Below, piece by piece: positions 21,621 to 33,551 of a stretch of DNA of 64,000 nucleotides. The DNA comes from Massospora cicadina. Its lineage: Eukaryota > Entomophthoromycota > Entomophthoromycetes > Entomophthorales > Entomophthoraceae. The stretch spans positions 34,765-98,764 of the forward strand of contig JAKSZP010005600.1 in the NCBI GenBank assembly GCA_022478985.1. Direction: 5' to 3'. How positions within the stretch are numbered: the stretch's first letter is position 1; every line of letters starts with the position of its first letter. Under the pieces are notes generated by a model, which saw nothing but the letters and a program-made list of their open reading frames with translations, was not told the origin of the DNA and did no database searches. Made by a program: the position numbers and the translations under genes.

Positions 21621-22225
21621 TTTACTGCATGCCTGAGAAAGCACTTCTTTTACTCTAGATGAAACTTGCTCTATTCTCGAGTCTATGTTAGCCAAGCCAT
21701 TTTCTCTGTTTCACCTAACTGTAGTGCCAACTCTAGCTCAATTGTACTTTCTCAGGGGTCATTTTTTGTTGATCCTGATTCTCTCCAGGTCTTAGATCCC
21801 ATTATGCTTATCCCAACGAGGCTTTAAGCGTTCATGGACTCCTTAATTTAGCCAAAAATACTCTTCCATCGATTTATCAAACTATTGTTTAAAATAGGCA
21901 GTGATCTCTCTAACAGGCTAGACTGAAACTTCCATCATAGGTGGGAGTCCTCCCACCACTAACCCTGCGCAGCTTCACTACATAGATAACTCTCTTTTTT
22001 GACATCAAAAGTAGAGGGGATTAGTGAGTCTTTTCTATTCATTGCATTCACATGATCTTACTCTATACCCTATGTTGCTGTCTTACACTCTAGGTTCTTC
22101 TAGTAAGTAACCTCCCTTAGGTAGGTGGAGCAACTTTTCACTATCATCCCGGATTCCCACTCTCTTGCCCATCCCATTTAGAGATGAGTGGATGTCCATG
22201 AGGAGAGGATAAAAGTAAGCTCTCC

Positions 22226-22894
22226 TTGGTTGACCACTCAGTAATCTTGGCTGTGCTCACTGGTGTGATCGCCTATGACTTGGATCTCCCCCTGCTGAAC
22301 ACAAAGCATCAAAAATATCCTATACCCATCCCATTTCGTGAGCAACTCTCGAGATATGTGAAGTCATATTCTGTGAAGTCTTCAAAAGTCAAGATTGTCT
22401 ACTCCCCTCCTACTGGGTTCATGGTCGGCTTATCATCTTTTGGACCCCATCTGATAAATATTTGTCTGTGTACTTCTTGTTACTCATCATTTTCCCCTCC
22501 TCTGGAAGGAGCTATCCATATATCAAATTGGAAGACATTGGCGATATCAAAATCTTTGCTTGTCAGGATCTCACAGAAGCCTTGGACCTACTCCTAGGGG
22601 TGATTAAATTTATAAAGGGTTAGTGCATCTCAAGCCATCCCTATTCCTCAAGTGATGTCCCCTTTCATTTTTACTGCAGGAGAAGGAAACTTTGTGGAGA
22701 TCTTCTTTGTAAGAGACATGCTTTTGTACCAAATTATTATAGGTGTAGGCAGGTGGTGCTGTTTTGATATCTGCACAATCCTCGCAGATGCAACCATCCA
22801 GAAAAAAACTTCCAAGGGAGCAATTACTATCCCTTGCCTGGATAGAAGCTCCATGGTGTCACCAATAAAAAGTAGGTATTTTTCCCTAGGCTGA
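22226..22894 (+). pseudogene. Gy4 region between gag and RT, unrecognised
   Basis: Two plus-strand ORFs (22,226-22,597, 123 codons; 22,652-22,894, 80 codons) fill the place where protease and the protease-RT linker would lie. The first holds GFMVGLSSFGPHLINICLCT; the second begins MMSPFIFTAGEGNFVEIFFV. Neither shows a clear D-T/S-G protease motif or the GILDxxY motif of the dUTPase-like domain in Gy1 and Gy2. A minus-strand ORF at 22,648-22,854 is treated as a shadow. Confidence 0.3.
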
Positions 22895-23154
22895 ACTTGC
22901 CGCTATGAAACCATCCTCATCCCTGATCCCATAGTAAGCCTACCTTAGTGTATCAAAGCCTATGCAGACATGTTTGACTCCTCTAAAGCTCACCCATTTT
23001 CTGCAAATATAAAGATTGACTTTTAGTTCAAGCTGATGGTTGATCTTGTTGAAATATCATCACCCATCTACCCTATCTCTGAGGGCTGAGGCCGCCCTGA
23101 ACGTTTAAGTGATGATTTTTTTCCAAGGGTCAGATCTTCAAAAATAATTTGCCT

Positions 23155-23760
23155 GTGTGTTACCCTTGTTATTTGTGGATAAATCAGATTGCTCTCTCAG
23201 ACCATGCGTTAACTATGGCAATATGAACAATGTAACGGCCCTCAACCCCATCCATTTACTCTTAAACATAAAATGCTTGCATATTGAGAAGTCCAGGGTT
23301 TTAGTAAGCTAGATTGTCTAACCGCCCTTCAACCATATCTGCATCAATAAAGGTCAGGAGTGGTTGATCGCTTTATGAACCAGGAAAGATATTCAACAGT
23401 TCAAGGTCATTCCTTGCATTTGAAGTATGCGCCCATCTGCTTCTAAAGGTTCAATGATAATGACCTAAGAGACCTCATGCGTTCCTGCGTGATAGTTTAC
23501 CTAGATGATATATTGATTTTCTCTCCGGATGAAGAGTTCCAAATCAATCATCTTGTAGCTGTTATAGATCTTCTAGTACAGGAAAACCTTACCATCAAAG
23601 CGAGCAAGTGTGAGTTCTTCCAGCCCAAAGTTGAGTTCTTAGAGATAATATCTTTTCTCATGGTCACATCACACCAGATAAGGAAGCAGCAATCCGCAAT
23701 TGGGTGAATCCTACCTACCTCACAGAGTTGCGCAGCTTTCCTTGGGATTCTGTACTTTAC
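23155..23760 (+). pseudogene. Gy4 reverse transcriptase
   Basis: The plus strand reads PLLFVDKSDCSLRPCVNYGN (compare P.LFV.K.DGSLR.CV.YR of gypsy RT). After frameshifts comes GQEWLIAL.TRKDIQQFKVI, then the 76-codon ORF 23,477-23,707 with VIVYLDDILIFS; the catalytic YLDD is at 23,498-23,509 with both aspartates. It goes on to ENLTIKASKCEFFQPKVEFL. This is a Ty3/gypsy RT palm. Stops and frameshifts upstream show it is inactive. Confidence 0.8.
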
Positions 23761-23899
23761 TCAAGAAACCCCACAGCTATCTGAAGTTGCACCCACTCTA
23801 CACCGCATCCTGGAAAAACCCTCAGTTTTACAACAAAATGTGACGCAGCCTTTAATGCAGTCAAAGTCATCCTTCTGTAAAGCCTCGTCCTAAAACATG

Positions 23900-24335
23900 C
23901 AGATCTAAGATGGCCTTTCATTGTTTCCTCTGAATCATCTTAATTAAAAGTCCTAAAAAGCCTTGTTGCATGAAGGAAAGGATGAAGTAAATTGTTCCAT
24001 TGCTTATCTTCCTAAGAAGATGCCTCTGTCTGAGCTGTACTACGCTATTTAAAGTAAAAACTCCTTACTGTTATTTTAGCTGTACAGCACTGGCGCCACA
24101 ATTTTCATTGATCTAGATGGCCTTTCAACATCAAAACTGACTATAAAGCTTCAATATATAAATCTTCCCTTAGAAGCTTACCCCCTCGTCAGTACAGAAG
24201 GCTGGAGACATGTCAATGATTAGTTTACAGTATGACTTTATAGAGGGTAGTAAAAACTTTCTGCTTGACACTCTATCTCAAAACCCTAATTTTTCTCCTG
24301 AACCCACTTTGGTTGACGCTCACATTACTAAGCAT
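23900..24335 (+). pseudogene. Gy4 RNase H domain
   Basis: Readable blocks in gypsy RNase H order are KLLTVILAVQHWRHNFH, then NIKTDYKASIYKSSL with the catalytic TD, then LPPRQYRRLE and SLQYDFIEGSKNFLLDTLSQ, where the usual text is H.NADALSR-like. The domain removes RNA from the RNA-DNA hybrid during reverse transcription. Several stops interrupt it. Confidence 0.7.
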
Positions 24336-24599
24336 TGATAAAACCAGAACAGGTGAAAGAAGGCACCTATGTCAATCACCTCATATTGCTAGCTATGGTG
24401 CCTAAAATGGTTATGTGGACACCCAATTTTGGGTCAAAAAATTACAACCCCTTTAGGATGACCACCAAAGATAAATCAAGCATATCAAAGAAATGTCAAA
24501 CCACTATACAAAGGCTAGCAGTTGCTTTGCTGAGTCATACTCCACCAGGATAGTTGATGGGTTGCACCAAGGCCATAGAGAAAAGAGGTGATCTAAAGG

Positions 24600-24860
24600 G
24601 ACCATGAACCTCTTACCTCTGTCCATATTGGAAACAATAAAACTGTTAAGTAGTTCCAACGCTCCTACAGTTTGAAAAGTCTTGCCTCAGATGTTGCCAA
24701 AAATTACAATATCTTGCTTAACATTTAGTTGGTCAAAACTAGATAAAAAATGATGCTGGAATCCTGGTACCCCTTCAATCCGCTGAAGGCCCCTATACAT
24801 CAGTATCTTATGACTTCATTGTTGAGCTCCCCTTGTTAGGCTTTCCACAAAGGGTAATAA
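24600..24860 (+). pseudogene. Gy4 integrase: zinc-binding end and start of core
   Basis: A run near 24,660-24,760 (DVAKNYNILLN) resembles the end of the zinc-binding module. It is followed in one open frame by GILVPLQSAEGPYTSVSYDF and IVELPLLGFPQ. The G-x-L-x-PL...S-x-SYDFI-x-x-LP pattern is the start of the gypsy integrase core with its first catalytic Asp. The rest of the core is not readable. Confidence 0.7.
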
Positions 24861-25250
24861 GCCAGGTGGTGCCTACTACCCCTTTTCAGGTATAAATGGC
24901 CAATTTTATCTTTTGAGATATTCTATATCTGCAACCATTTTAAATCCACCCACTGCCTAGTATTTAGATTGATAAAAAATTAAGCTCCTGTTTATAGGAA
25001 ACCATCAATTATACCAAAACTTCAAATGTACTTCAGGTAAAAGCCCAATACCGTTGCCAATTCTAACAAAATTTATAATTTATAAAATTCCAACAGCTTT
25101 ATGATGACCCTGCTATGATAATTCGATTTTGCCAAGGATTGATGAAAATATGAACCCAATTACACCCTCCTTTTTATATCCCCAATAATACTTCCTGATA
25201 TTTATGTAAATTTTCTTTCAATTGAGCGAAGGACCTTCAAGGATAGAGCG

Positions 25251-26474
25251 CTTCTAAATAAAGGAATTTTAAAAGTTTCAAGCAAGCTTAATTGAGGAGG
25301 AACTAATCATGGCTTGACCCGTCACTTATCCCACCTTCAGTTCTCATGCCAATTTGCAAACTGACCCTCTCCTCCCAAGCACGAACCCAGGAACCTGCAA
25401 CTGGAGAAAATGCCAACCCAAGAGCTTCATAACTCAAGAACTTTGCCACAAATTGTAAAGCCCCATTCACTATTTAGAGGACATTTTAACATGTGAGGAT
25501 ATTGTCCTATATTATTTTCAAGAATCTTTTTATTTTTTAATAACATTTCCCCTCCTGTTAGCTCCATTTTCCATCTTTTTAGCAATTTTGTTCATTATGG
25601 CGCCCATTGAGACCATTTTGCTGCAGCCGCAAAGATGGCCCTCACCTCATTGACTAGAGGGCAAAGATCCACACTGACAGCAAATCTTGGTTAATCTGGT
25701 GACCTGTCAAAACCTGTCAGTTTGCAACCAGAGCCAACTTGGGCTCCCCAGGTCCTTACATAATAGCCCAGTCGATATAAAAAACTTGATGCAGTGCAGA
25801 ATGGACCTCCCAACAGCACTTTTCCTATCCGCCCAAACCCCCTTTACGCCTGTGGGTTTCTTTGTTGTATTAATAGTCTCCTTATGAAGTTCATATAACC
25901 ACCCAACGCTAATCTTTTCTTGTCATGCGCTGGTTGTCACTCGCCACCAAATTGCCCAATTAATTGATGGCATCACTTTGACCCTTCAAGAAAAGCATAT
26001 CACCAGAAGCTATGACGCCTTTGGCTGACAAAGAGCTTCCAAACCACTAACTATAGTTGATCCCCTCCTCAAACATCTCTTTGCCATGGTTACCATCTTA
26101 TCCCATAGTTGATGAGGCATAAGAATTAGATGCTCCACCCCCTGTATATGATCATTCTTGCCTGTCCACTCTGTATAATACTATGAGCCCATCTCAAGGA
26201 GTGATTTTAGAGGACATGTCAGTTCATCCCTCACCTGCAGTTAAATCACTTTCACGCTCTTCCATCCCTTATAATTCCTAAATGTCCACAGCCTTCTCTG
26301 ATCCCTTAGTTCAATCTGTTTTCCAGGGAAGGTTACATATTCTTATCAGAAGGTAGGCGACTCTTCCAAATTACTCCCCAATATTGCAGTATCATGTCCT
26401 CACCTTACTCGCCAATGATGGACTTAACATCTGGGAATGTATCTCCAATAGTTCAACCTTTATTATAAGGTTGA
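25251..26474. other. No supported gene between Gy4 and Gy3
   Basis: Moderately AT-rich. A 66-codon plus ORF at 25,687-25,887 shows no domain. A faint tRNA-like patch occurs on the minus strand around 25,370-25,450. If Gy3 lies inside Gy7, the right part could be Gy7 sequence. Confidence 0.3.
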
Positions 26475-27586
26475 TGTTGAATATGAGGATAGCCCACATG
26501 CTAATTAAAATCCTTCTTTAAAAATCATTAAGAAATTTTGTCAATATATTTAATTTTGGCAAGTGTCCTTTAGTATTCTTAACCATTTGAGAGCTTACAA
26601 GGCCTAAATTCAATATATGACTCTTCTGGTCCTCTCTAGGAATATTGCCCTTAAAAATTGGGAACTTCTTCTGACATAGATAAAGGTTCAAGCTCTAATT
26701 AGTTTTTAATGGCTTGTTGACACTTAATAGGAGCTTAACACTTTGATAGTGTTACAATATAATAGATATGAGAAGAGAATTGGAGAATGTTTAGACAATA
26801 TTAGATGTTTAGATGATGATATGGTTAATGCTAATCTATTAGTTGACCAGGCGAGAGTAATTTATACCTCTTGAGCATCTCCTGGCCATATTTATATATT
26901 AGATGAGTTCATTCATACCATGCCAATCCTATGATGGACATGGAATTATTTATAAATGATTTCTCAAGCCAATTGGCCTTTGTATTGGCTTATAATAACT
27001 GTATCGGCCTAATTTAAAGCAATTTCAATCTCATAATGCAGAGAGTTTTGGGATTACTAATAAAACAACAAAGGTAAATATTTGCCTTATAATCAGCTTA
27101 ACTAGAGTTTTGTCATACATCAGGCGAAATACAAATAATGGGAAAAATTTTCATCAACTAAATTAATTGATATACCCCTTATTAGGACTTCAGCAGGCCT
27201 CTAGATAGAATTAGATACTCCCTACTAAGGCTGTCCAGTATAAGTGCTATTGTGCCAAAAACAAGGATTGGCATGTAATTTCGCCTCAGTAAATTATCAT
27301 TAATGTACTAATTTATAAGCTGCAATTAGATCAAGGCATTAAGACCCACTTGTTGCACCCAAGTGGGCCTCATAATTGGGCATACTTTATTAATTAATAG
27401 CTAAAAATAAGAATTGTCAGTTAGGAAGGGAGTAATTTTATTAAGGAGGTTATAAGTTGAACTACTATAGCAGATTATACTGATAAATTGGGAAGGATCA
27501 AGGGATCCATTAATGTGAGTAATGTATTAGCACTGATGGTTTACTCAAAGGGTTTACTATAATGAGTCAACCACCAAAATTTAACA
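26475..27586 (-). repeat. Gy3 3' LTR
   Basis: Similar to 31,528-32,650 along its length, e.g. the shared core AAGACCCACTTGTTGCACCC (27,337-27,356 here) and CATCTCCTGGCCATA. In plus orientation it begins TGTTGAATATGAGG and ends CCAAAATTTAACA. Many differences and indels separate the two LTRs, so the insertion is old. Confidence 0.75.
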
Positions 27587-29066
27587 TTTTCCCTTCACTC
27601 AACTGGAATATAACATAGAGCTTCCCTTTTTTCCCACAAAATCTGCTAGTAGTACATCCTCTGCCTATTGTGATTATGTGGGAACCTTTAAACCCAACAG
27701 TGACACCAATTTTCCTGTTTATCTTGGTCAATGCAGCTTTAACTGGTGTTAGGTTCCATGTGGGAACAAGAGTTCAGCCAGTTGGTTCCTTTGCCAACGT
27801 TATCACTATATGGCCAATACAATTATCAAGAAGAAAGTTATTGAGCATTAAACTGATGCTCATTTTGGCCAATTTAACTTGGTATGGTCTACATTTGTGA
27901 TCAACTTTACTTACAGAAATTGAACAGTTCAGCACATTATAACCATTAAGACAAAACATATCCTTAGGGGCTTTTTTGGGATGGGTATGTCTTGGCGGAG
28001 TTCATCTTTATTATTAATTCTATATTCTACCTTGGGCCTATTTTGCAAGCTTAGAGTCATCAAGATCTTGCTGAGGCCCATCTCTTGAGGAGAATAGAGC
28101 CAATTTTGGCATCTTTTCAGCCCCATTTGTCAAAATCTAGCATAAAATATCTCTATCAGGCCAAAATTTACTTCAGGCAGAAGCTTTTGTGGAGGATGTG
28201 CTCAAATCTTGGTCAGTTGTCCTCAGGAGTCTTCCTAATTATGCTTCTTCATAGGGTCTAAACACCCATAATGTCCATGATATTCATTTCTATTTGGCCA
28301 TTAGGGTTGCCTTTTAAGTTCCATAATGACAAAATAAATGAATATCTGCCCACTTGGCCTTACTTAGCCATCTTATGTAGATTCCGTCCTAGCAAATTCT
28401 CTTTGATCATTTAATAAACGTTCAGCCTCTTATCAAGTGGTGACAATTGGAAGTATATCACGCTCTTTTCACCCTGGCAGTGTATCAGTATAGAACTTAC
28501 TTCTTGATGGATTTTCTCCTGTGGGCGTAAGCTTTCTACCCAATTTGTGGTTTAGATTGAAATATTATCAACGGATTTGTGCTTACCCTTACCTTAGTTT
28601 ACTAGGAATCAGCTGCTACTAGTACCTGGCTCAACTGGATTTATATAAGGGCTTTATTTCTTGTTTCCCAGCATTTTGACTGGGTGGAAGTGACCAAACT
28701 AGTGAAGAATCAGAGTCCAACTACTCTTTCTCTAAAAGTAGCAATCGAAATTTCATAACAATTATATATCTTTTTATTAATTAATATGTATCTTTTTCAA
28801 ATATTTGTTATAATTATTTTTCATTTATTATTTTCACCTAATATAAATTTTTTTCTTTTTTTTCTTTTTTATTTGCCATTTTTTAAATCTTCTTATAAAA
28901 TTTGTGTGGACACAGCTTTATATTAAGCCATTGTTATCTTCCTTAATTGTATAAGAAAATTTTGGTGTCCTCTCAATAATCTTAAATGGCCTACTCCAGA
29001 TATAGTTTAACTTCTGTAATTGGCCTGAGCCATGAGAATTGCAAAAAATAACCACATTGCCTACTT
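27587..29066 (-). other. Gy3 interior downstream of the integrase core
   Basis: This stretch should hold the integrase C-terminus and 3' untranslated region. Minus-strand ORFs of 61-65 codons (27,774-27,959; 27,929-28,126) are unrecognised; a 76-codon plus ORF (27,670-27,900) is probably fortuitous. A very T-rich patch lies at about 28,780-28,880. Confidence 0.35.
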
Positions 29067-29441
29067 TTAACTCAGCCAACTTGTAGCATTTTTATACCTT
29101 TTTAAGTCAGACCTATTTTCTAGCAAAACTGATATCTTAGGACTGAGCTTGTAACTTGATCTGGGTATTGTAAAGCTTCTCAACATTCTGATGATAGTTA
29201 TTCTCACCAGGATCTTCCAGGACTGAGTATAGTAGCAATGATAGGGAAGGATGCTTTCTATACATAAAAACTGAAAAGGGACATCCTGGTAATAGTTGTA
29301 TGAGATGTTGTAGGCAAAGATGACTAAATTTAGATAAATGCTCCATTCAGATAGTTTGTTTGAAGTTAATTTCCTAGATAGAGTTACTAGAATTTCATAT
29401 ATTCGCTTAAAAATACCATTAGTTTTAAGATGTAGAGGCAT
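29067..29441 (-). pseudogene. Gy3 integrase core, C-terminal half
   Basis: The 124-codon minus-strand ORF reads KTNGIFKRIYEILVTLSRKL, then EWSIYLNLVIFAYNISYNYY and DVPFQFLCIESILPY. This is the gypsy integrase pattern TNG..ER...L.......W...L....FAYN.S.......PF.L.YG..P. The catalytic Glu of the ER position is Lys (FKR), so the enzyme would be dead even if expressed. The upstream part with the first two aspartates is not readable. Confidence 0.75.
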
Positions 29442-29814
29442 AAAGCACGCCTCTTAATCCCAATAAATGGTTGATATTGGTAATGACATAGGCAGTGAAG
29501 TTGATATTAATGGTTAGTATAACCTGTGGACACTCGTGATTAAGAAGAAAATTATTAAGATGAACTTAGTTTTAGTTGCTGCACCTATTTCCTGAATAGC
29601 CTTAGAATAGCCCACTTAGTCAGATGGCTGATAGCCATGATAATATATTTTGTTCTAAGTTGCTAATGGGAAGAGGTCCACCAACATTAATAGACATGTT
29701 ATGCCAAGTAAACATGGTCCAAATGAGCTGGTAAGAAGTGCTTTTCCAGAACATTTTCTCCTTGGCATTCTATACAGCACTCTAGAATTTCTGGATGTCA
29801 AAATGCATTAACTC

Positions 29815-30027
29815 TTAGTAATATTGCTTGAGGTGCTCCTTCCTCTTCTTAGAACCATCATGTCCTATGGCCTTGTGTGAAGCAATTATGATGTCTTTTT
29901 GCGCTGATGGTCTTGTAAATATAAATCTTTTAATTTCGTTCACCTTGTACAACATCCTGTTCTGAATTTTAGTGTCTTTACGTGGATCTGATTTTAAATT
30001 TTGTATAGATTTGGGATCATCATGCAA
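29815..30027 (-). pseudogene. Gy3 integrase zinc-binding (H2C2) region
   Basis: A 70-codon minus-strand ORF contains VNEIKRFIFTRPSAQKDIII then ASHKAIGHDGSKKRKEHLKQ and YY. The H-x3-GH-x-G..K....L..YY signature marks the start of the zinc-binding integrase module in gypsy pol. The Cys pair is not readable downstream. It lies between the RNase H and integrase core relics, in the expected order. Confidence 0.65.
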
Positions 30028-30179
30028 TTTGTCACTTATAATATTCTTAAATAACTTGTTGGCAGCCTAACTAATCATGATAATAAAAAGTAATTGAATT
30101 AAAAAGCTGGCGCTTTGATGCTTCACCACTGTATGATGCTTAATCTTGTAATCAATAGCTTGAAGCTTTAGCGCTCAAC

Positions 30180-30780
30180 GAGCTAATTGGCCCCAGGTTC
30201 CTTCAAGTTGTTCAATCATCTTAGGGACGTATGGTTTACAGCAACATTAAATTGAGTGCCGTAGATAGACCCAAAATTGCTTATAAGCGTGATTGACTGC
30301 CAAGCATTCATTTTCCATCACCATGTATTTTCTTTTGTGGACATTTAGTGTCTGACTGGCAAAGGCAATATGAAGTTCTTCACCGTCTACCCTATCTGAG
30401 ACGACTTGGCTCCATCTGCCGTGAGTTTGGAATTATTTTGAACAATAAACCTATAGTTGAAGTCTTAATATTGAAGGAAAGGAGCCACCAGTAGTGCCAA
30501 TCAAAGGTTATCAAATGACATTTGGCAAGCCTGATTCCAATTGAATGAGACCTTATTCATATGTAAATGGAATAGCAGCTCCCCAACTTGCATGAAATTA
30601 GCAATAAATTAACGATAATAACTAATCATGACCAAGAAACTTGAATATCGCGCTTCTAATCAGGCCATTTCAAATTGAATATTGTGTCTAGCTTAGCTGT
30701 CTGGAATCAAAGTGCATCCTTATTTATCATGAATCCAATGTAATCCAGTTGATCCTGACGAATTACTGGTGCAATTTTCG
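30180..30780 (-). pseudogene. Gy3 RT end and RNase H
   Basis: On the minus strand, LDYIGFMINKDAL (about 30,709-30,750) matches the gypsy RT block FLGH.IS.DGI. FLVMISYYR.FIANFM (30,594-30,641) matches FLG..NYYR.FI..F. RNase H follows: ENECLAVNHAYKQFWVYLR (catalytic Glu, then an A.K.F..YL pattern) and TQFNVAVNHTSL, where the usual TDH Asp reads NH. Stops and frameshifts are frequent. The RT palm with YxDD was not found upstream, consistent with deletion. Confidence 0.65.
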
Positions 30781-31507
30781 TTAGAAGCTGACATAATGGC
30801 CTTCCTTGCCAGGCTAAAATATAATTAAAATAGCTAAGACCTTTCCAAGGTAAAAGATTAGCTTCTATCTGGGTAAATCTGTTAAGGATCCATTTTTAGT
30901 GCCCTAATATGTCATATAGGGCTAAATATCACATTTGAAATAGGGTTGTATCCTCCTCATAGTAGTCTCAGACTTGACTGATAGTGGCTTAAAAGATTTT
31001 TTGCCACTTTTGACAACTTAGTTGGTTCAATCTCATCCTGGCTTAATTCTGCAGCGGTTAAAGCATTTTGTTTTCTCTCATTAGAATACTTAATAACAAT
31101 TAGGCAAAATTGAATTTTGCGTGTGCTTTAATTCATGCATGGGTAGATATCCCATACCCTGAGATAAAGTCTTTTCACCAGAGAATTTTCCACCATTAAT
31201 AGAGGTTTATTTTAATTCATCCAGTTCAGATTGATCATTTAGTTTCAATTTATGGAAGACTTTATTCCATTTTAGCAAGAATCATTTTGTATGTAAGGAG
31301 GAGAATTTTTAGATAGCCTTAGGAATAAGGATCCATTTTAATCAATTCTCTGCCCAAGTTGAGGGATTTAATTGTATTTACCCCCTCTTCATGGAAGCTG
31401 CTAAATATGTCCTTTGTGATAATTAAAAGTATTTTTTGCAGTTCCTTTCTGGAAAATAGCTGGTGTCCGCTCTTAGGTACTCCTATCAAGAGCTATTTCT
31501 GTTTTCT

Positions 31508-31525
31508 CCCCTGTAGTGAGCACCA
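31508..31525 (-). other. Gy3 primer-binding site
   Basis: The minus strand reads TGGTGCTCACTACAGGGG, two bases inside the LTR end at 31,528. The same sequence marks Gy2 (39,155-39,171) and Gy7 (39,671-39,688), with a degraded version in Gy1 (40,499-40,516). It implies a tRNA 3' end of CCCCTGTAGTGAGCACCA; which tRNA that is could not be determined. Confidence 0.8.
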
Positions 31526-31527
31526 TT

Positions 31528-32650
31528 TGTTAAATTTTAGGATAAAATCATTTATTAATTAAATTCCTGCTGTTATAGTCAAGATAATATCAGCCAAAAT
31601 ATTATCAATTCTTGGCAAGTGTCTTATGGTATTATTACCCGTTTGGAAGCTCACAGGGACTAATAAATTATCTGATACTTCTGGTCTTCTTGTGGAATAT
31701 TGTCCCTATAAAATTTGTAACTTTTACTGACGCAGGAATAGGTACAAGCTTCTCTCTAACGCTTAATGACACTCCTAATAGGAACTTAACATTTTGATCT
31801 TATCATTAAAAATGTATAAGATATAAAAAGTAGTAGAGGATAGGCAGATGAATATTAGATGGTAATTCAATTTTAGCTAGATATTTTATTAATCAGCCAG
31901 GCTTTAATATTATATACTCCTTGGGCATCTCCTGGCCATACTACCCTATTAAATGAGTTCATCCATACCATGTCAATACTCTACAGATCAAAGCAATGGT
32001 ATCAACAAATCTCCCGTGTTAATTTGGCCCTTGATTAACTTAATACAATCATTTCAGCCTAATTGTAGGCAATTTTCTCTCATAGTTGGAAGAATTTTAG
32101 GCGTAATATTATCACCTCAGAGAAGCATATTAGCTCTACAAGCCTGATTAGAGTTTTGTCATACAGCTGATGAAACACAAATAATAGGAAAATAGAGATA
32201 GACTATGTATATTGACATATCCCAAAAATGGGATATCAGTAGGCCTCTCAATTGCATTAGGTTGTCCTATTTGACTGTCCATGTTATGTTTTTATGACAA
32301 TCACGAAAATTGACATACAAATTTATTAATGCGCCTATCATTTTTTTTAGTACTAGATGGTACCAACCCAAAATGCGCCTATCATTAGTATAGCTATTTT
32401 TTAGGTTAAATTAGATTAATGCCATAAGACCCACTTGTTGCACCCAAGTGAGTTCTAATTGCATACTTTTTTAGACAATAGCTAATAATAGCTATGATAA
32501 TTGGGATGCTTGTAAGCACCTAAGGAGGTTTTGGAGTGAACTAATATCTCAGATTTTGCGGCCAAAATGGGAAGGGCAAAGGTTTATTCCATAGGACAGA
32601 CTATCATCATAGTTTTTTAAAGGGATTTTTACAACCATCTAAAAGTAACG
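31528..32650 (-). repeat. Gy3 5' LTR, carrying an ultrashort retro-insertion
   Basis: Partner of the LTR at 26,475-27,586. In plus orientation it begins TGTTAAATTTTAGG right beside the primer-binding site and ends near CTAAAAGTAACG. The 29-bp insert at 32,343-32,371 plus its 15-bp duplication is absent from the partner, so that insertion came after Gy3. Confidence 0.75.
32343..32371 (-). mobile_element. Ultrashort retroposed 3' tail, copy 4
   Basis: The insert is 29 bp and ends, on the minus strand, GGTACCATCTAGTACTAAAA. It lies between two perfect 15-bp copies of AATGCGCCTATCATT (32,328-32,342 and 32,372-32,386). It is the longest of the four copies and extends the shared tail 5'-ward with TTGGGTTGGTA. 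It sits inside the Gy3 5' LTR; the Gy3 3' LTR lacks it. Confidence 0.85.
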
Positions 32651-33078
32651 GAAGGTACATAAATTGACCAACCGTCTAGCCAAAGAATGATCCTCAGCAT
32701 GGTCTTGACTACATTTACATGAGCCATCTTTATTTTCTTGGCTGATTTGGCTTAATAGATCAGTACATTGGCGATATTATGGCTTGAGTTTTTTCTCATC
32801 CTGCTCAAACCTCTGGGTAAGACATTGGAGGTTAGAATACAATTCTTTTATCACACTCTCCTTTTATTGGACTAGGTTTTTCAAGGAGTCAAAGTCTGAA
32901 TAGAAGTTAGTAAAAGGGCTTATGATCCCCTCATATAATGGTCAAGGCTATCCAGGCATATCGCAGTTGTCCTCAGCAATTGATTGTAGCATACAAACGA
33001 ATTAAGCATATGTAAATAAGCCTTGAGGTCATCCACATCATCGTACATGTTATTAAGGTCCATAGTTTTAACAGTAAG
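32651..33078 (-). pseudogene. Gy7 gag N-terminal relic between Gy3 and Gy2
   Basis: Reading leftward from 33,078 the minus strand gives MDLNNMYDDVDDLKAYLHML, then after frameshifts ESVIKELYSNLQCLTQRFEQ and DEKKLKP. The heptad-like, charged composition suggests a coiled-coil gag N-terminus. It is bounded exactly by the Gy3 LTR on one side and the Gy2 LTR on the other, so it is the surviving interior of the older element they interrupted. The assignment to Gy7 is inferred from orientation and order. Confidence 0.4.
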
Positions 33079-33551
33079 TGTATCTCAGCGTAACAGTTCT
33101 CTTGACTATAGATAAATTTTGAAAATGAGCTCAAAGTATAAACTAGTGATGAGGTCAATGAAGACGAAAAGAAGTGGCGAAATAGACTACTTTATTAGTT
33201 TAAAAAGTGTCAATACCCTAGGAGTGGGGGACATGGTGCTTAGGGAACCTCCATGGCCCCATATGAATAGGATCTTTCACAGCCTTCTGAATTGACCGTT
33301 ATTTTTTCCCTCATTGTTCTGCATTAACATCATGACTGCAATGGTGGGTATCACGCCTCTTGAGGTTCAGAAAGCGGGGGTGCAATACCAGAGTGCATCT
33401 TCATTGATTCACATGTGTGTGAGCATCTTAATCAAATTTCTCATTATGTCTTCAAGAGTGGGTTTCAATAATGAGGGCTCAAGAGGCAACTTATAAGAGC
33501 TTTGTTCTGGAGTAGGGATTTTGAATCGCTCATCTCATAAGTTTTCCAACA
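33079..33551 (-). repeat. Gy2 3' LTR
   Basis: 473 bp. It shares long blocks with 39,172-39,648, such as AGCGTAACAGTTCTCTTGAC, AGGGAACCTCCATGGCCCC and GGAGTAGGGATTTTGA. In plus orientation it begins TGTATCTCAGCG and ends TTTTCCAACA. Confidence 0.8.

Larger units (their letters stand above)
20900..25250 (+). mobile_element. Decayed Ty3/gypsy element Gy4 (limits approximate)
   Basis: Plus-strand gag-like, RT, RNase H and integrase tracts follow in Ty3/gypsy order (RT before integrase). Matching LTRs and target duplications were not found, so the ends are placed at the outermost readable coding signal. All frames are broken. Gy4 lies outside the Gy7-Gy2-Gy3 nest and no dUTPase-like domain was seen in it. 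Confidence 0.6.
26475..32650 (-). mobile_element. Ty3/gypsy element Gy3, internally shortened
   Basis: Minus-strand LTR element with diverged LTRs of about 1.1 kb at 26,475-27,586 (3') and 31,528-32,650 (5'). The primer-binding site is at 31,508-31,525. The interior is only about 3.9 kb and shows RT end, RNase H and integrase, but no clear gag, protease or RT palm, so it is probably deleted internally. LTR ends form an inverted pair, TGTTAAATTTT... and ...CCAAAATTTAACA. Five-bp target duplications are not matched (GTTGA left, GAAGG right). It appears to sit inside the gag of older element Gy7. Confidence 0.75.

Noticed and set aside
25370..25450. Minus-strand tRNA-like patch with GGGTTCGTGC resembling a B-box
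   Set aside because: No convincing A-box spacing, cloverleaf or flanking duplication.
26470..32655. Target duplication for Gy3
   Set aside because: The flanking 5-mers GTTGA and GAAGG do not match, so none is claimed; Gy2 and Gy1 likewise lack matching flanks.
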